64,000 nucleotides of DNA from Denitrobaculum tricleocarpae (GTDB taxonomy: Bacteria; Pseudomonadota; Alphaproteobacteria; Kiloniellales; Kiloniellaceae): positions 1-64,000 of the forward strand of contig NZ_ML660059.1 in NCBI RefSeq assembly GCF_007004665.1. Reading direction: 5' to 3'. Both the position numbers and the translations under genes were made by a program. Numbering within the stretch: the stretch's first letter is position 1; each line of letters begins with the position of its first letter. Positions 53,695 through 63,006 of this stretch are shown in pieces. The notes beneath the pieces were generated by a model, which made no database searches, was not told the DNA's origin, and worked only from the letters and a program-made list of their open reading frames with translations.

Positions 53695-54618
53695 GTGTTC
53701 GACGGTCCGCAGATGAGTACGGACAGAGCCTTTGCGCGCTATGAAGCGGTCCGCAAGAGTTTGCCAAAGGCTCAGTTTCCATCCAACTCGATCGAGGCCG
53801 AAAACCTCGGGGCGTTAGCGAAGGAGTTCGATGTCTTCGTGCTGGATGCCTTCGGGGTGATCAACGTGGGCAATACGGCGATTCCCGGCGCGCCCGAACG
53901 CATCGCGGCCCTGCAGGCGATGGAGAAGGAAACCTATGTCCTGACCAACGGTGCGAGCTTCAATGCCGCGGCCGCGCGCGCCAAATACACCCGCCTGGGC
54001 TACAGCTTCGACGCCTCGCGGATCGTCGCAAGCCGCGACGTCTTGGCCAGCCATATGAGCGACTTCGCCCCCGATTTCAAATGGGGCTTCATGGCCTTTA
54101 CCGAGTCAAAGATCGAAGAGCTCTGCGCCAACCCGCATCTCCTGGAAGACGACCCCGCCCTTTATGACAGGGTGGAAGGTTTCATCCTGCTCTCGAGCAT
54201 CGGCTGGAGCCGGCCCCGTCAAGAGCTTTTGGTCAGGTCCTTGCAGAAGAACAAACGTCCGGTCCTGGTGGGCAATCCGGATCTCGTCGCGCCCCTGGAG
54301 GCCTCTCTCTCCTTCGAGCCTGGTTTTTTTGCCCACGACATCGCGGACCGCACGGGCATCGAGCCGCGCTTCTTCGGCAAACCCTTCGCGAATGCCTTCG
54401 AAGAGGTCGCCCGCCGCATCGAGCGCGACCGCCCCGGCATGCCGGGCCATCGCATTGCCATGGTGGGCGATACGCTGCACACCGATATCCTGGGCGGTGC
54501 CGCAGCCGGTTTCCGCACGGTCCTGGTGACCGATCATGGCCTCTTCAAGGGACACGAGATCGCGCCCTACATCGCGGAATCCCAGATCGTCCCGGACTTT
54601 ATCGTACGGACGACCTGA
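53695..54618 (+). CDS. HAD-superfamily IIA hydrolase (TIGR01459-like)
   Basis: 307 aa starting at GTG 53695 (ATG 53713 is an alternative). HAD motif I is VFVLDAFGVINVG: the nucleophile Asp is present but the second Asp is replaced by Phe, as in the TIGR01459 subfamily, which has Asp-x-Trp/Phe. Motif II is VLTNGASFN, the Lys is in FFGKPFANAFEE and motif IV reads MVGDTLHTDILGG. Probably a sugar-phosphate phosphatase of the NagD class with reduced activity. Convergent with the amidohydrolase; a short hairpin (CCTGAT-N5-ATCAGG, 54614-54630) lies between. Confidence 0.85.
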   Translation: MFDGPQMSTDRAFARYEAVRKSLPKAQFPSNSIEAENLGALAKEFDVFVLDAFGVINVGNTAIPGAPERIAALQAMEKETYVLTNGASFNAAAARAKYTRLGYSFDASRIVASRDVLASHMSDFAPDFKWGFMAFTESKIEELCANPHLLEDDPALYDRVEGFILLSSIGWSRPRQELLVRSLQKNKRPVLVGNPDLVAPLEASLSFEPGFFAHDIADRTGIEPRFFGKPFANAFEEVARRIERDRPGMPGHRIAMVGDTLHTDILGGAAAGFRTVLVTDHGLFKGHEIAPYIAESQIVPDFIVRTT

Positions 54619-54632
54619 TCTGAAATCAGGCT

Positions 54633-55805
54633 TCAGACAATCTCAGGCAAAGTCGTGGCAGGCGGCGTGTTGCGGCTGCGCTGGCTGCGCACGACGCCAT
54701 CGATGACGGTCATGCCGATGCCCGGCAGATTGCCCTGCTCGACGGATTCCAGGATGGTCTTGCCCGGCGCGTGCTGGGCCCGGTCCATGATGACGAAATC
54801 CGCCGACTTGCCGATTTCGATCAGGCCGCAGTCGAGTTCGCGCATGCGCGCGGTGTTGCCGGTGGCAAAGCAGAAGGCGGTTTCGGCAGGGACATCGCCC
54901 AGACTTGAAAGCATCGCAATCATGCGCAGGATCCCGAGCGGCTGCACACCCGATCCGGCAGGCGCGTCCGTGCCCAGGATCACCCGCTCGACCTGCTCCA
55001 GCTCCCGCGCCGTGCGCATGGCCAGCAGGGCCGAGCGCTCGTTGCCGTTATGGACCAGCTCGATGCCGCGCGAACACTGTTCACAAAGACAGACAATCTG
55101 ATCGTCGGGCAAAGCGGTGTGGCCGCCGTTGATATGGCCGATGATGTCGGCATCCGCCTCCAGGACCACATCCTTATCGATCAGGCCGGAGCCGGGGATG
55201 GAAGGACCGCCGGTGTGGATCGTGCTCTGGATGCCGTACTTGCGCGCCCAGGCGACCATTTCCTTGGCGCGGTCGCCCGCTTTTACGCTGCCAAGGCCAA
55301 CCTCACCGAGCAGCTTTACGCCGGCTTCGGCAAGCTGTTTGAAATCCTCTTCCTCCATGCCCTCTTCGATCACCGGAGCCCCGGCATGGACCTTGACGCC
55401 GGAGGGGCGGAAATTCTCGTACCAGCGCTGGGACGCGATCGCCATGGCCTTCAGGCCGACGATGTCCTTGGGGCGGCCGGGCAGATGCACTTCACCCGCC
55501 GAAATCATGGAGGTCACCCCACCGTGCAGACAGCTGTCAATCCAATTGATCTGCTGCTGGCGCGGGGTGTAGTCGCCGATGACCGGATGCACGTGACTGT
55601 CGATCAAACCGGGAGAAAGTGTCGTGCCCTTGGCGTCCACCACCACATCGGCTTGATCGCAGTCGACATCGGCTTCCTTGCCGAAGGCCGTGATCCTGCC
55701 GTCGACAGCAACGACTGTATCCGCGTCCAGGATCGGTTTCTCGAGCGCGCCGCTCAAGAGCAGGCCGATGTTTTTGATGACAAGCTTGTTCCCGGTCTCC
55801 ACCAC
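54633..55805 (-). CDS. Enamidase-like amidohydrolase
   Basis: 390 aa, GTG start. Amidohydrolase-superfamily metal sites: LIDSHVHPVIGD, IHTGGPSIPGS, IIGHINGGHTAL and GTDAPAGSGVQPLG. The IPGS and INGGHTA segments resemble enamidase, which opens the 6-oxo-1,4,5,6-tetrahydronicotinate ring in anaerobic nicotinate degradation. None of the other nicotinate genes lie nearby, so the true substrate could be another cyclic amide. Cytoplasmic. Monocistronic. The function is inferred from family. Confidence 0.75.
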   Translation of the reverse strand: MVETGNKLVIKNIGLLLSGALEKPILDADTVVAVDGRITAFGKEADVDCDQADVVVDAKGTTLSPGLIDSHVHPVIGDYTPRQQQINWIDSCLHGGVTSMISAGEVHLPGRPKDIVGLKAMAIASQRWYENFRPSGVKVHAGAPVIEEGMEEEDFKQLAEAGVKLLGEVGLGSVKAGDRAKEMVAWARKYGIQSTIHTGGPSIPGSGLIDKDVVLEADADIIGHINGGHTALPDDQIVCLCEQCSRGIELVHNGNERSALLAMRTARELEQVERVILGTDAPAGSGVQPLGILRMIAMLSSLGDVPAETAFCFATGNTARMRELDCGLIEIGKSADFVIMDRAQHAPGKTILESVEQGNLPGIGMTVIDGVVRSQRSRNTPPATTLPEIV

Positions 55806-55964
55806 GTGCTTTTCCCCGTATTGCTCTTTTTCGTCGACTTCGTATTTGCGAGCAGGGTGATAGACGCAGAAAGAAAGCGCAAGCGGAATAGCGGCTTGAA
55901 GCCGATGGGCAGATTGCCCGGCCAGGCCCTGAAACAGGCCGCCCGGGGCTCTTACATTGGCCTA

Positions 55965-56006
55965 GATCAGATCACATTCAGGTGAAACCGCCGAAGGCGA
56001 TCTATC
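55965..56006. repeat. Dispersed palindromic repeat, member 3
   Basis: GATCAGATCA, then AGGTG and CGCCGAAGGCGATCTATC, align with member 1 (27587-27630, reverse) with the same order and spacing. The intergenic region between the amidohydrolase and the PilZ receptor holds nothing else. Confidence 0.6.
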
Positions 56007-56053
56007 GACCTCGCGAAGCCGATCTAACCATAAGATCCAGAACGTGACCCGGT

Positions 56054-58414
56054 CTAAGCGGCTCTGGCGCCGGACAAACCAAGAAAGCGGCGGACTGTGT
56101 CTTTTGCGGTGTCATCAAGCTCGAAGCGCAGATGGACGCCTGTCGGCGATGCCGTGACGACCGATGCAGGCAATTCAGCACTCAGGCCTTCGACAAAGAC
56201 CTTCACGCGGGCATCGACCTCGACACCGTCCAGGCCTTCCAGGCGCGCGCCGCCAACGGACATATTGACGATCTTGCAGTTCTGCGCGGCGCCGTTCGAG
56301 GCCACCTGACAGTGCCAGTCGCCGTCAACCCGCTCGTCCTTGCGGCGGTTCCCGGAGCTGCGCAGCTCGGCCATGATGGCGTCCATGCGTTGATCCAGAT
56401 GCTCAACGTTGGTCGAGGTGGTTTCCGCGTTCTCCATCACGCTGCCGGAGTGACTGCGCACCTGATCGGTCTCGCTGGCGACATCCGCGATCTGGGTCGA
56501 GACCTCGCTCATATGCTGCACCGAGGATTGAACGCTCGCGCTGATCTCCTGGGTGGCCAGGCTCTGCTGTCCAATGCCTTCGTTGATCGCTTCGGAAATC
56601 TCGTTGATCTGCTTGATGGTGCCGCTGATCGAACGGATCGCCCCGACCGCCCCTTCGGTCTCGTTGCGGATACTGCCGATCTGCGTGGAGATTTCCTCGG
56701 TCGCCTTGGCAGTCTGGTTGGCCAGGTTCTTGACCTCCGCCGCCACAACCGCAAAGCCCTTGCCCATCTCGCCCGCCCGCGCCGCCTCGATGGTGGCATT
56801 GAGCGCCAGCAGATTGGTCTGCTCGGCGATGTCCTGGATCATGCTGATCACATCGCCGATCTTCTCGGCCGCTTCGGCCAGACCGCCGACCGTCTGATCG
56901 GTGCGCTCGGCTTCCTCTGCGGCAGACTGCGCAATGCTGGAGGACTGCTCGACCTGGCGTGTGATCTCGCTGATCGAAGCGGAAAGCTCCTCGGCGGCGG
57001 AGGCAACGGTCTGGATCGACCCGCTGACCTGATCCGCGCCGGCGGCAACGGTTGCGGTGCGGTCACCCAGCCGGCTGATCACGCCGTTCATGTCCGTGGT
57101 GCTGCCCTTCATGCTGTCGGCCTGGACGTTGATATCCGTGACCGCCGCCTTGACTTCCTTGTTCAGCTCGTCGGCAATCTCGTTGAGCTTCTCCTTCAGC
57201 TCTTCTTCCTGCCGAAGCTGCCGCTCTTCTTCCTCGATTTTCAAACGCTCGACCTCGTTCGCGTTCTGTTGAAACACTGTCAAAGCGCGCGCCATTAAAC
57301 CGATTTCGTCTTTTTGTTCGGTTCCGGAAATCTGAACCTTCAGGTCTCCCTCCGCCAGACTGGACATGGCGGCGGTCATGCGCGTGATAGGGCCGGTGAT
57401 GCTGCGCACCGTCGCGGTTACAAGAATGGCCGTCGCAAGCAGCATAACCAGAGTCACGCCAAGCGCCAGCAAGAAACCGCTTTGCGCTTCTTCGCCATAC
57501 TTCGCCGCCATAGCCCGGAGATCTTGCGCAACCCTGTCTTCAACGCGCTTCAGCAGCTCGATTTTTTCGGTGATCCGGTCGAACCAGTAGCCGGCCTCGA
57601 TCCCCTGGAGATCGCCGCCGTGGGGATTGGCAATGGCGATCCTGCGCATGCGTTCGACGTCTTCGACAGCCTCGCCCCGCAGAGTTTCCGTGTAAAATGT
57701 TTGCTGCTCCGGCAAGGCAAAAAGCATAAAGCCCTTCAAGTAGGCCTGTTGCTGCGCGATAAGGGAAATAAAACGCTCGTGCACCGCCGGCGCGAAGGCG
57801 CCCTTGCCGAAGCCGGCCGCGCCCATGGCGCGCTCGATCCCGGCGCGCTCCTTGGCCTGCAGAAGATTAACGTAGGCCGCGATCTCGTCCGTGATGTGGA
57901 CCTCCGAGCTCAGGATCGCCATGTCGCCCACGATGTCGAGCAGCTTCGTGATGGTGCCGGTGTAATACTTCGCCATATCGGGCACGGTGAAAGAAAGATC
58001 GCTTACCGAAGCCCGCTTCGCATCCAGTTCTGCGACGCTGGCGCGGGCCGATTTCAATTTGTTCGCGAAGTCCGCGCCGAAGCTCGCCGCATCGAAGGCG
58101 TCCATGATGCCATTAAAGTGAGTGCGAATCTTGTTGGTGGCTTCGCGCTGCGCCGTGAGCCGCTCATTGAAGACCGCCCCCCCTTGAGAGGCGATGAAAC
58201 CGGCGGAGTTCCCACGTTCCTTTTGCAGTTCGTGAACCAGATCACTGATATCCGGCGCGACCTGTGCCAGTTCCTGGAGGTGCGACAGATCTCTCGAAGC
58301 GGTGTACTGCTTGACGACATTGATGCCGGCAAAGGCCAAAAAGCCCAAGACAGGCAGCAATAGCGCCAGGGCGATCCGGCTCCTGATTTTCAAGTTTTTC
58401 AGGAAATCGAGCAT
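56054..58414 (-). CDS. Chemoreceptor with NIT, HAMP, MCP and C-terminal PilZ domains
   Basis: 786 aa. TM1 about 11-30; periplasmic NIT-type domain about 50-300 ([18 protein letters not shown], typical of nitrate-sensing receptors); TM2 about 316-338; HAMP; a Glu-rich coil; MCP hairpin with tip [20 protein letters not shown]; then PilZ from about 690 ([12 protein letters not shown] ... [19 protein letters not shown]), which keeps the RxxxR and (D/N)xSxxG motifs for c-di-GMP. It would couple a nitrate-like signal and c-di-GMP to CheA. It shares its signalling region with the next receptor (58757-61021). No CheR pentapeptide. Confidence 0.9.
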   Translation of the reverse strand: MLDFLKNLKIRSRIALALLLPVLGFLAFAGINVVKQYTASRDLSHLQELAQVAPDISDLVHELQKERGNSAGFIASQGGAVFNERLTAQREATNKIRTHFNGIMDAFDAASFGADFANKLKSARASVAELDAKRASVSDLSFTVPDMAKYYTGTITKLLDIVGDMAILSSEVHITDEIAAYVNLLQAKERAGIERAMGAAGFGKGAFAPAVHERFISLIAQQQAYLKGFMLFALPEQQTFYTETLRGEAVEDVERMRRIAIANPHGGDLQGIEAGYWFDRITEKIELLKRVEDRVAQDLRAMAAKYGEEAQSGFLLALGVTLVMLLATAILVTATVRSITGPITRMTAAMSSLAEGDLKVQISGTEQKDEIGLMARALTVFQQNANEVERLKIEEEERQLRQEEELKEKLNEIADELNKEVKAAVTDINVQADSMKGSTTDMNGVISRLGDRTATVAAGADQVSGSIQTVASAAEELSASISEITRQVEQSSSIAQSAAEEAERTDQTVGGLAEAAEKIGDVISMIQDIAEQTNLLALNATIEAARAGEMGKGFAVVAAEVKNLANQTAKATEEISTQIGSIRNETEGAVGAIRSISGTIKQINEISEAINEGIGQQSLATQEISASVQSSVQHMSEVSTQIADVASETDQVRSHSGSVMENAETTSTNVEHLDQRMDAIMAELRSSGNRRKDERVDGDWHCQVASNGAAQNCKIVNMSVGGARLEGLDGVEVDARVKVFVEGLSAELPASVVTASPTGVHLRFELDDTAKDTVRRFLGLSGARAA

Positions 58415-58756
58415 TGATTTACCACCTCAAGTAGCTATTTGTTGGCTCAATACTTGCCAATAAATTGTTTGACTAAATACAAGATACGCGGTTGTTCGTG
58501 AAGACGAGGTAAATTTGGCTCAAGTCCGTTAAAACAACGGAGAGGCAAAAAGTCATTAAGAGAGGACGCGTTATTTACCGGTAGTCAATATCGGTCGGGC
58601 GGTTTGTGTTGCCGCCACGCCAAAGAAACAACAAGTTTTGTCTTTCAGCACGTCGCAGACCTGAAGTCTAAATCGGCCCATTCTAGCGGAAGCGATGCAC
58701 CGCCGCCCGCGCTATCCAGGGCGCGTCTGTCCAGGCGCCCCCCGATAGCGTGGTGC
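58415..58756. other. Intergenic, promoter region of the PilZ receptor
   Basis: 342 bp. The first 150 bases, AT-rich, precede the 58414 start and must contain its promoter; the rest follows the 3' end of the neighbouring receptor gene. Nothing else is recognised. Confidence 0.5.
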
Positions 58757-61021
58757 TCAGGCCTGGCGCAGAAGCTCGTCCGACACCCGGCTTCCGGAGT
58801 CCCGCAGCTCCTGCAGAATCCGGGTCATGCTCTGATCCAGTTTCTCAATATGCGCGGAGGTCGTGTCCGCATTTTCGGTGACGCTATTGGAGTGCGCGCT
58901 GACCTGTTCGGTTTCGCCCGCCACGTCGGCGATCTGAGTGGAAACCTCGGTCATATGCTGAACGGTGTTCTGTACACTGGAGCTGATTTCCTGGGTTGCA
59001 TGGCTTTGCTGGCCGACCGCCGTGCTGATGCTCTCGGAGATTTCGTTGATCTGTTTGATGGTGCCGCTGATCGAGCGGATCGCCCCGACCGCGCCTTCCG
59101 TCTCGCTGCGGATACTGCCGATCTGTGAGCTGATTTCCTCGGTCGCCTTGGCGGTCTGATTGGCCAGGTTCTTGACCTCCGCGGCGACCACCGCAAAGCC
59201 CTTGCCCATTTCTCCTGCCCGGGCTGCTTCGATGGTGGCGTTCAGGGCCAGCAGATTGGTCTGCTCGGCGATATCCTGGATCATGTTGATCACATCGCCG
59301 ATCTTTTCGGCTGCCTCGGCGAGACCACCCACGGTCTGATCGGTACTCTCCGCCTCTTTAGCGGCGGCCTGGGCGATGTTGGAGGACTGCCCGACCTGGC
59401 GGGTGATTTCGTTGATCGAGGTTGAGAGTTCCTCGGTTGCGGAGGCGACAGTCTGCATGGAATTGTTTGCCTGGTCCGCCCCCTCGGCAACCGTCGAGGT
59501 CCGCTCGCTCAGGCGGCCGATAACGCCGTTCATCTCCGAGGTGCTGCCCTTCATGCCGTCAGCCTTCTTGCTGATTTCCGTAACGGCCGCCTTTACCTCC
59601 TTATCAAGATCGTCGGCGATTTGGTTGAGCCGGGCTTTCAATTCCTCTTCCTGACGGATTCGATTGTCCTGCTCTTCGATTTTCAGGCGCTCCACCTCAC
59701 AGATGTTCTCCTTGAACACCACGAGCGCCTGGGCCATTTCGCCGATTTCGTCCCGACGGCCCGTCGAGGGCACCTCCTGCTGTGTGTCGCCCTTTGCGAG
59801 TGCCGACATAAACTCGGTGACCTGACGGATCGGCGTCGCCATGCCCCGGGCAATCAGGAAACCGAGTAGCCCGACAGCGATCAGCAACCCGCCACCGATC
59901 ATCAGCATCTCAACCAGCATCTGTTTGACCGGCGCCATGACCTCACGCAGTTCCGCCTCGACGATCATCGCCCAGGCGACCCCATTGAATTCGAACGGCC
60001 TGTAAGCCGCCAGAACCGTCTCACCCCGGTAGCCCTCGACGATTTTGACGCCGTCTTCCCCCGCAAGAGCCTCGCTGACTGCCTCGTTGGCGACCTCCTG
60101 TACCAGGATTGTCGGCTCCTCTTCCAGGCGCGCCTGGTTGCGCATCAGATTGTCGGCACCGACAATGAAGGCCTGTCCGGTGGAACCGAGGCCCGCCGGG
60201 TCGTCCTTTTCAGCCGCCTCATCCTTGCCGGCTTCCTCATCCTTGCCGGCGTCCTCATCCTTGCGGGGGTCGGCACGCATCACCGCGTTGATGCGGTCGA
60301 TCGGCATCTGAAAGACCAGGACACCCTTCAGGCTGCCATCGGGCGTCATCAACGGTGTGGACATGAAGCTCGCCGGCGCGCCATGGCTCGGTCCGTAGGG
60401 TTTGAAGTCGAAAAAGGAGATCGACCCGGCCTGCGCGTTTTTCAAAGCGGCCCGGAAGGCATTGCCCAGATCGCTGTCTTTCCACTCGCCGCTGTTGAGA
60501 TTGGTCGCGTAATCGAGTTCCTTGAACACGCTGTAGATCAGGTTACCGTCCGTATCGAACAGGAAAATATCGTAATAAGAACGCTCGAGCAGAAACTGGC
60601 GGAACCAGGGATGATAGGCCGCGTGCACCCTGCTGTAGCTGGAGCCATCGTCCGCAACGTCCAGCAGGTGCTTTTCTCCAAGGGCATGATCGTTTTCGGT
60701 GATGTAGAGCTTTTGAAGTGTCTCGGTCTGTCCCGAACCAAGATCTTGCCAGGCGGCCTCAAAAGCCCGCTGAGCCTCAAGCACCGCGGGATTGGTCGCT
60801 GTATAGCGAATATCCTGCTCGATTGAAGTGAGGTAATCGCTTAATGCGACCGCGCGCCCCTCAACGATCGCTGTCAGTTTTTGCTCAACGCCCTCCTTGA
60901 CCTGGATGGACGCAGCCCAGTAATTGCTGATGCCTATTCCGGCCCCGAGAAGTAAAGCCGTTCCGACAATTGCGATCGGCAACTTCTGAGAAATCTTCAA
61001 ATTCGCCATTAATGAAAACAT
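58757..61021 (-). CDS. Chemoreceptor with dCache domain
   Basis: 754 aa from ATG 61021 (GGAGGAG upstream; ATG 61039 also in frame). TM1 about 12-32; double-Cache periplasmic domain about 45-345 (YDIFLFDTDGNLIYSVFKEL; GVLVFQMPIDRINAVM; GQAFIVGADNLMRN); TM2 about 368-390; HAMP; MCP hairpin with tip [21 protein letters not shown] hydrophilic repeat (about three units like GKDE(D/E)A, encoded by 18-bp repeats near 60195-60275) lies between the two Cache subdomains and may vary in length. Its signalling half is almost the same as in the PilZ receptor. No CheR pentapeptide. Confidence 0.92.
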   Translation of the reverse strand: MFSLMANLKISQKLPIAIVGTALLLGAGIGISNYWAASIQVKEGVEQKLTAIVEGRAVALSDYLTSIEQDIRYTATNPAVLEAQRAFEAAWQDLGSGQTETLQKLYITENDHALGEKHLLDVADDGSSYSRVHAAYHPWFRQFLLERSYYDIFLFDTDGNLIYSVFKELDYATNLNSGEWKDSDLGNAFRAALKNAQAGSISFFDFKPYGPSHGAPASFMSTPLMTPDGSLKGVLVFQMPIDRINAVMRADPRKDEDAGKDEEAGKDEAAEKDDPAGLGSTGQAFIVGADNLMRNQARLEEEPTILVQEVANEAVSEALAGEDGVKIVEGYRGETVLAAYRPFEFNGVAWAMIVEAELREVMAPVKQMLVEMLMIGGGLLIAVGLLGFLIARGMATPIRQVTEFMSALAKGDTQQEVPSTGRRDEIGEMAQALVVFKENICEVERLKIEEQDNRIRQEEELKARLNQIADDLDKEVKAAVTEISKKADGMKGSTSEMNGVIGRLSERTSTVAEGADQANNSMQTVASATEELSTSINEITRQVGQSSNIAQAAAKEAESTDQTVGGLAEAAEKIGDVINMIQDIAEQTNLLALNATIEAARAGEMGKGFAVVAAEVKNLANQTAKATEEISSQIGSIRSETEGAVGAIRSISGTIKQINEISESISTAVGQQSHATQEISSSVQNTVQHMTEVSTQIADVAGETEQVSAHSNSVTENADTTSAHIEKLDQSMTRILQELRDSGSRVSDELLRQA

Positions 61022-61481
61022 GCCCGCGCGCTCCTCCATCGGTCAGCGCCTGAGCCGACCCCCGATATTCAGCCTTCGTTTCGGGACCTGTCCGCAGACA
61101 GCAGGTTTCCCGAACGAGGCGTCGCAACTACCCAAACAGATCTTGAGTTGTTGTGATAGAGCAGACTAATAACAACAACAGGTTTTAATAAAATCTAAGC
61201 GGTAGTTGTTTTTTCTTCAAAACACCTGAAAATTGTATATGAGCATATTATGATCAAAAATTATGCAGCGGCACAAATCAACCGGAAGGCGATCCGGCGC
61301 GTTTAATCGACAGGCATTTCCTCTTTTTTATGTTATACATCAGTATATTAAACTGTTTTTGCACAATTTTTACGCAGAAAGGTCCGGACAAAGGAGCATC
61401 CACTAAAATGCACGCAAAACCTGTGGTTAGACAATGACTCCCCACGCCGGAGGTGTGTTTAAGCGCAGGGATTTTTTTCGA
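61022..61481. other. Intergenic, AT-rich promoter region
   Basis: 460 bp. The AT-rich core (about 61140-61370) contrasts with the flanks and should hold the dCache receptor promoter. A T7 run follows GCGCAGGGA near 61470. No coding signal or RNA is recognised. Confidence 0.5.
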
Positions 61482-61895
61482 TTACTTACTAAAATTCTTT
61501 GCTGCAACCACTTCTATTTCCACTTTGAATATTTCTCGCGCGAAACCCGATACAATCATTAGGGTCGAAGCCGGCGGCGGCGATTCAATGAAGCTGTCCC
61601 GCACTGCCATATAGGCCGGAAGATAGGACCGGTCAGTGACAAATGCATTGATCCGGACCAGATCTTCGAAGCCCATTCCGGCATCGCGGAGTAACTTGCC
61701 AATACTTTCGAAACAGAGTTCGGCCTGCGCGGCAGCGTCCTCGGGAATCTTGTCGTCCTGGGTAATGCCCAACTGACCGGACCCGAACAGGACATGAGTT
61801 CCCGGCGGCACGACAACGCCATGGCTGTAGAGCGCGAAGGGCGCGCGCATAGACTCAGGTGTGTGGTGGCTCAACATTGCGCTACACTCAATCAT
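61482..61895 (-). CDS. RidA family protein, second copy
   Basis: 137 aa (ATG 61895 or 61877). RidA core: VLFGSGQLGITQDDKIPEDA, FESIGKLLRDAGMGFEDLVR, INAFVTDRSYLPAYMAVRDS and PPASTLMIVSGFAREIFKVE. The Arg needed for imine deamination is replaced (PPASTLMIV), so a non-RidA Rid subgroup is likely. Divergent from the creatininase-family gene across a 53-bp region with a 24-bp tandem duplication, so co-regulated. May process an imine from the breakdown of a cyclic amide. Confidence 0.85.
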   Translation of the reverse strand: MIECSAMLSHHTPESMRAPFALYSHGVVVPPGTHVLFGSGQLGITQDDKIPEDAAAQAELCFESIGKLLRDAGMGFEDLVRINAFVTDRSYLPAYMAVRDSFIESPPPASTLMIVSGFAREIFKVEIEVVAAKNFSK

Positions 61896-61943
61896 GATTA
61901 CAGTTCAACAAGAGGGCCTGATTACAGCCCGACAAGAGGGTAG
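61896..61943. repeat. 24-bp tandem duplication in the RidA/creatininase promoter
   Basis: GATTACAGTTCAACAAGAGG and GATTACAGCCCGACAAGAGG begin two adjacent 24-bp units (18 of 24 bases alike). They fill the whole divergent promoter and may be twin operator sites. Confidence 0.55.
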
Positions 61944-61948
61944 GTAGA

Positions 61949-62740
61949 GTGCTGCGTTATTGGCAAGACCTGACAACCGACGACTTCGAAGACCTGGACC
62001 CAGCCATCACTGTGGCGGTCATGCCGCTGGGCGCTATCGAGCAGCACGGCCCGCATCTGCCGGTTTCCACCGATGCCGTGATCGCGGAGGAGATGGCTAA
62101 ACGCGCCTTGACGCAGTTGCCCGCCGACGTCCCCGCGCTGCTCATGCCGACGCAAGCGATCGGAAAATCGAACGAGCATCTGGCCTTCGCGGGCACCTTG
62201 ACCTTGAGCGCCAAGACTCTGATCGATGTCTGGTATGAGGTCGCCGAAGGCGTGAAACGCGCCGGACTCGCGAAGATTTTATTCATCAACGCCCATGGCG
62301 GCCAGCCGCAGATCATGGAAATCGTTGCCCGCGAGCTGCGGGTCAAACAGGAGATCCTGGTGGTCAGTTCCAGTTGGTGGCACATGGGCTTGCCTGAGGG
62401 GCTGGTCGATGCGGAGGAAGTTCGGCATGGCATTCATGGCGGCACCATCGAAACCTCGATCATGTGCCACCTGCGCCCGGACCTGGTCAAAATGGACAAG
62501 GCCGCCAACTTCGTGTCGATCCTGCCCGAAACCGAGGCGGCGAACGAACGCCTGCGCTATGTCGGCGGGGTCGGCATCGGCTGGCAGGCGCAGGATCTGC
62601 ATCCGCTGGGCGTTGCAGGCGATGCGAGTAAGGCAACGCCCGAGATCGGCCGGGCCGTGGTCGAGCATGTGACCGCGGGGCTGGCGCGGCTGATCACCGA
62701 AGTCTCGCTTCACCCGCTGTCCTCACTGGTTTCGCGGTAG
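61949..62740 (+). CDS. Creatininase family amidohydrolase
   Basis: 263 aa, GTG start with GAGGGTAGGTA upstream. Family motifs: VAVMPLGAIEQHGPHLPVST at the N-terminus (Glu and His metal ligands), INAHGGQPQIMEIVARELR, and HGIHGGTIETSIMCHLRPDL. The family opens cyclic amides (creatinine to creatine) or removes formamides from pterin-like substrates. Context with a Rid protein and an NMT1/THI5-type ABC transporter suggests uptake and breakdown of a nitrogen heterocycle. Cytoplasmic. Confidence 0.88.
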   Translation: MLRYWQDLTTDDFEDLDPAITVAVMPLGAIEQHGPHLPVSTDAVIAEEMAKRALTQLPADVPALLMPTQAIGKSNEHLAFAGTLTLSAKTLIDVWYEVAEGVKRAGLAKILFINAHGGQPQIMEIVARELRVKQEILVVSSSWWHMGLPEGLVDAEEVRHGIHGGTIETSIMCHLRPDLVKMDKAANFVSILPETEAANERLRYVGGVGIGWQAQDLHPLGVAGDASKATPEIGRAVVEHVTAGLARLITEVSLHPLSSLVSR

Positions 62741-63006
62741 CGGCAAATCGCACCGCCATTGGTCCATCTGTTGTTCGAAAAACAAGCATGCTAGGCTACT
62801 GGTCAAACAAAGGGCAAATGACCAAAAATTAGACTGACTTGGGGAATACCAGCCTTCAATCCGGCTTGCCTGCATAAGAATTCCAGTCAAACGCACTGGC
62901 ACCGGACTTGCAGCAAGCAGCAGGTTGGACTCAACGAAAACACAGTGCAGGCGCCGGTTCCTCTCCGGCTCCACCCCCGAAAGCAAGAACAAGGGAGACC
63001 CGGGAC

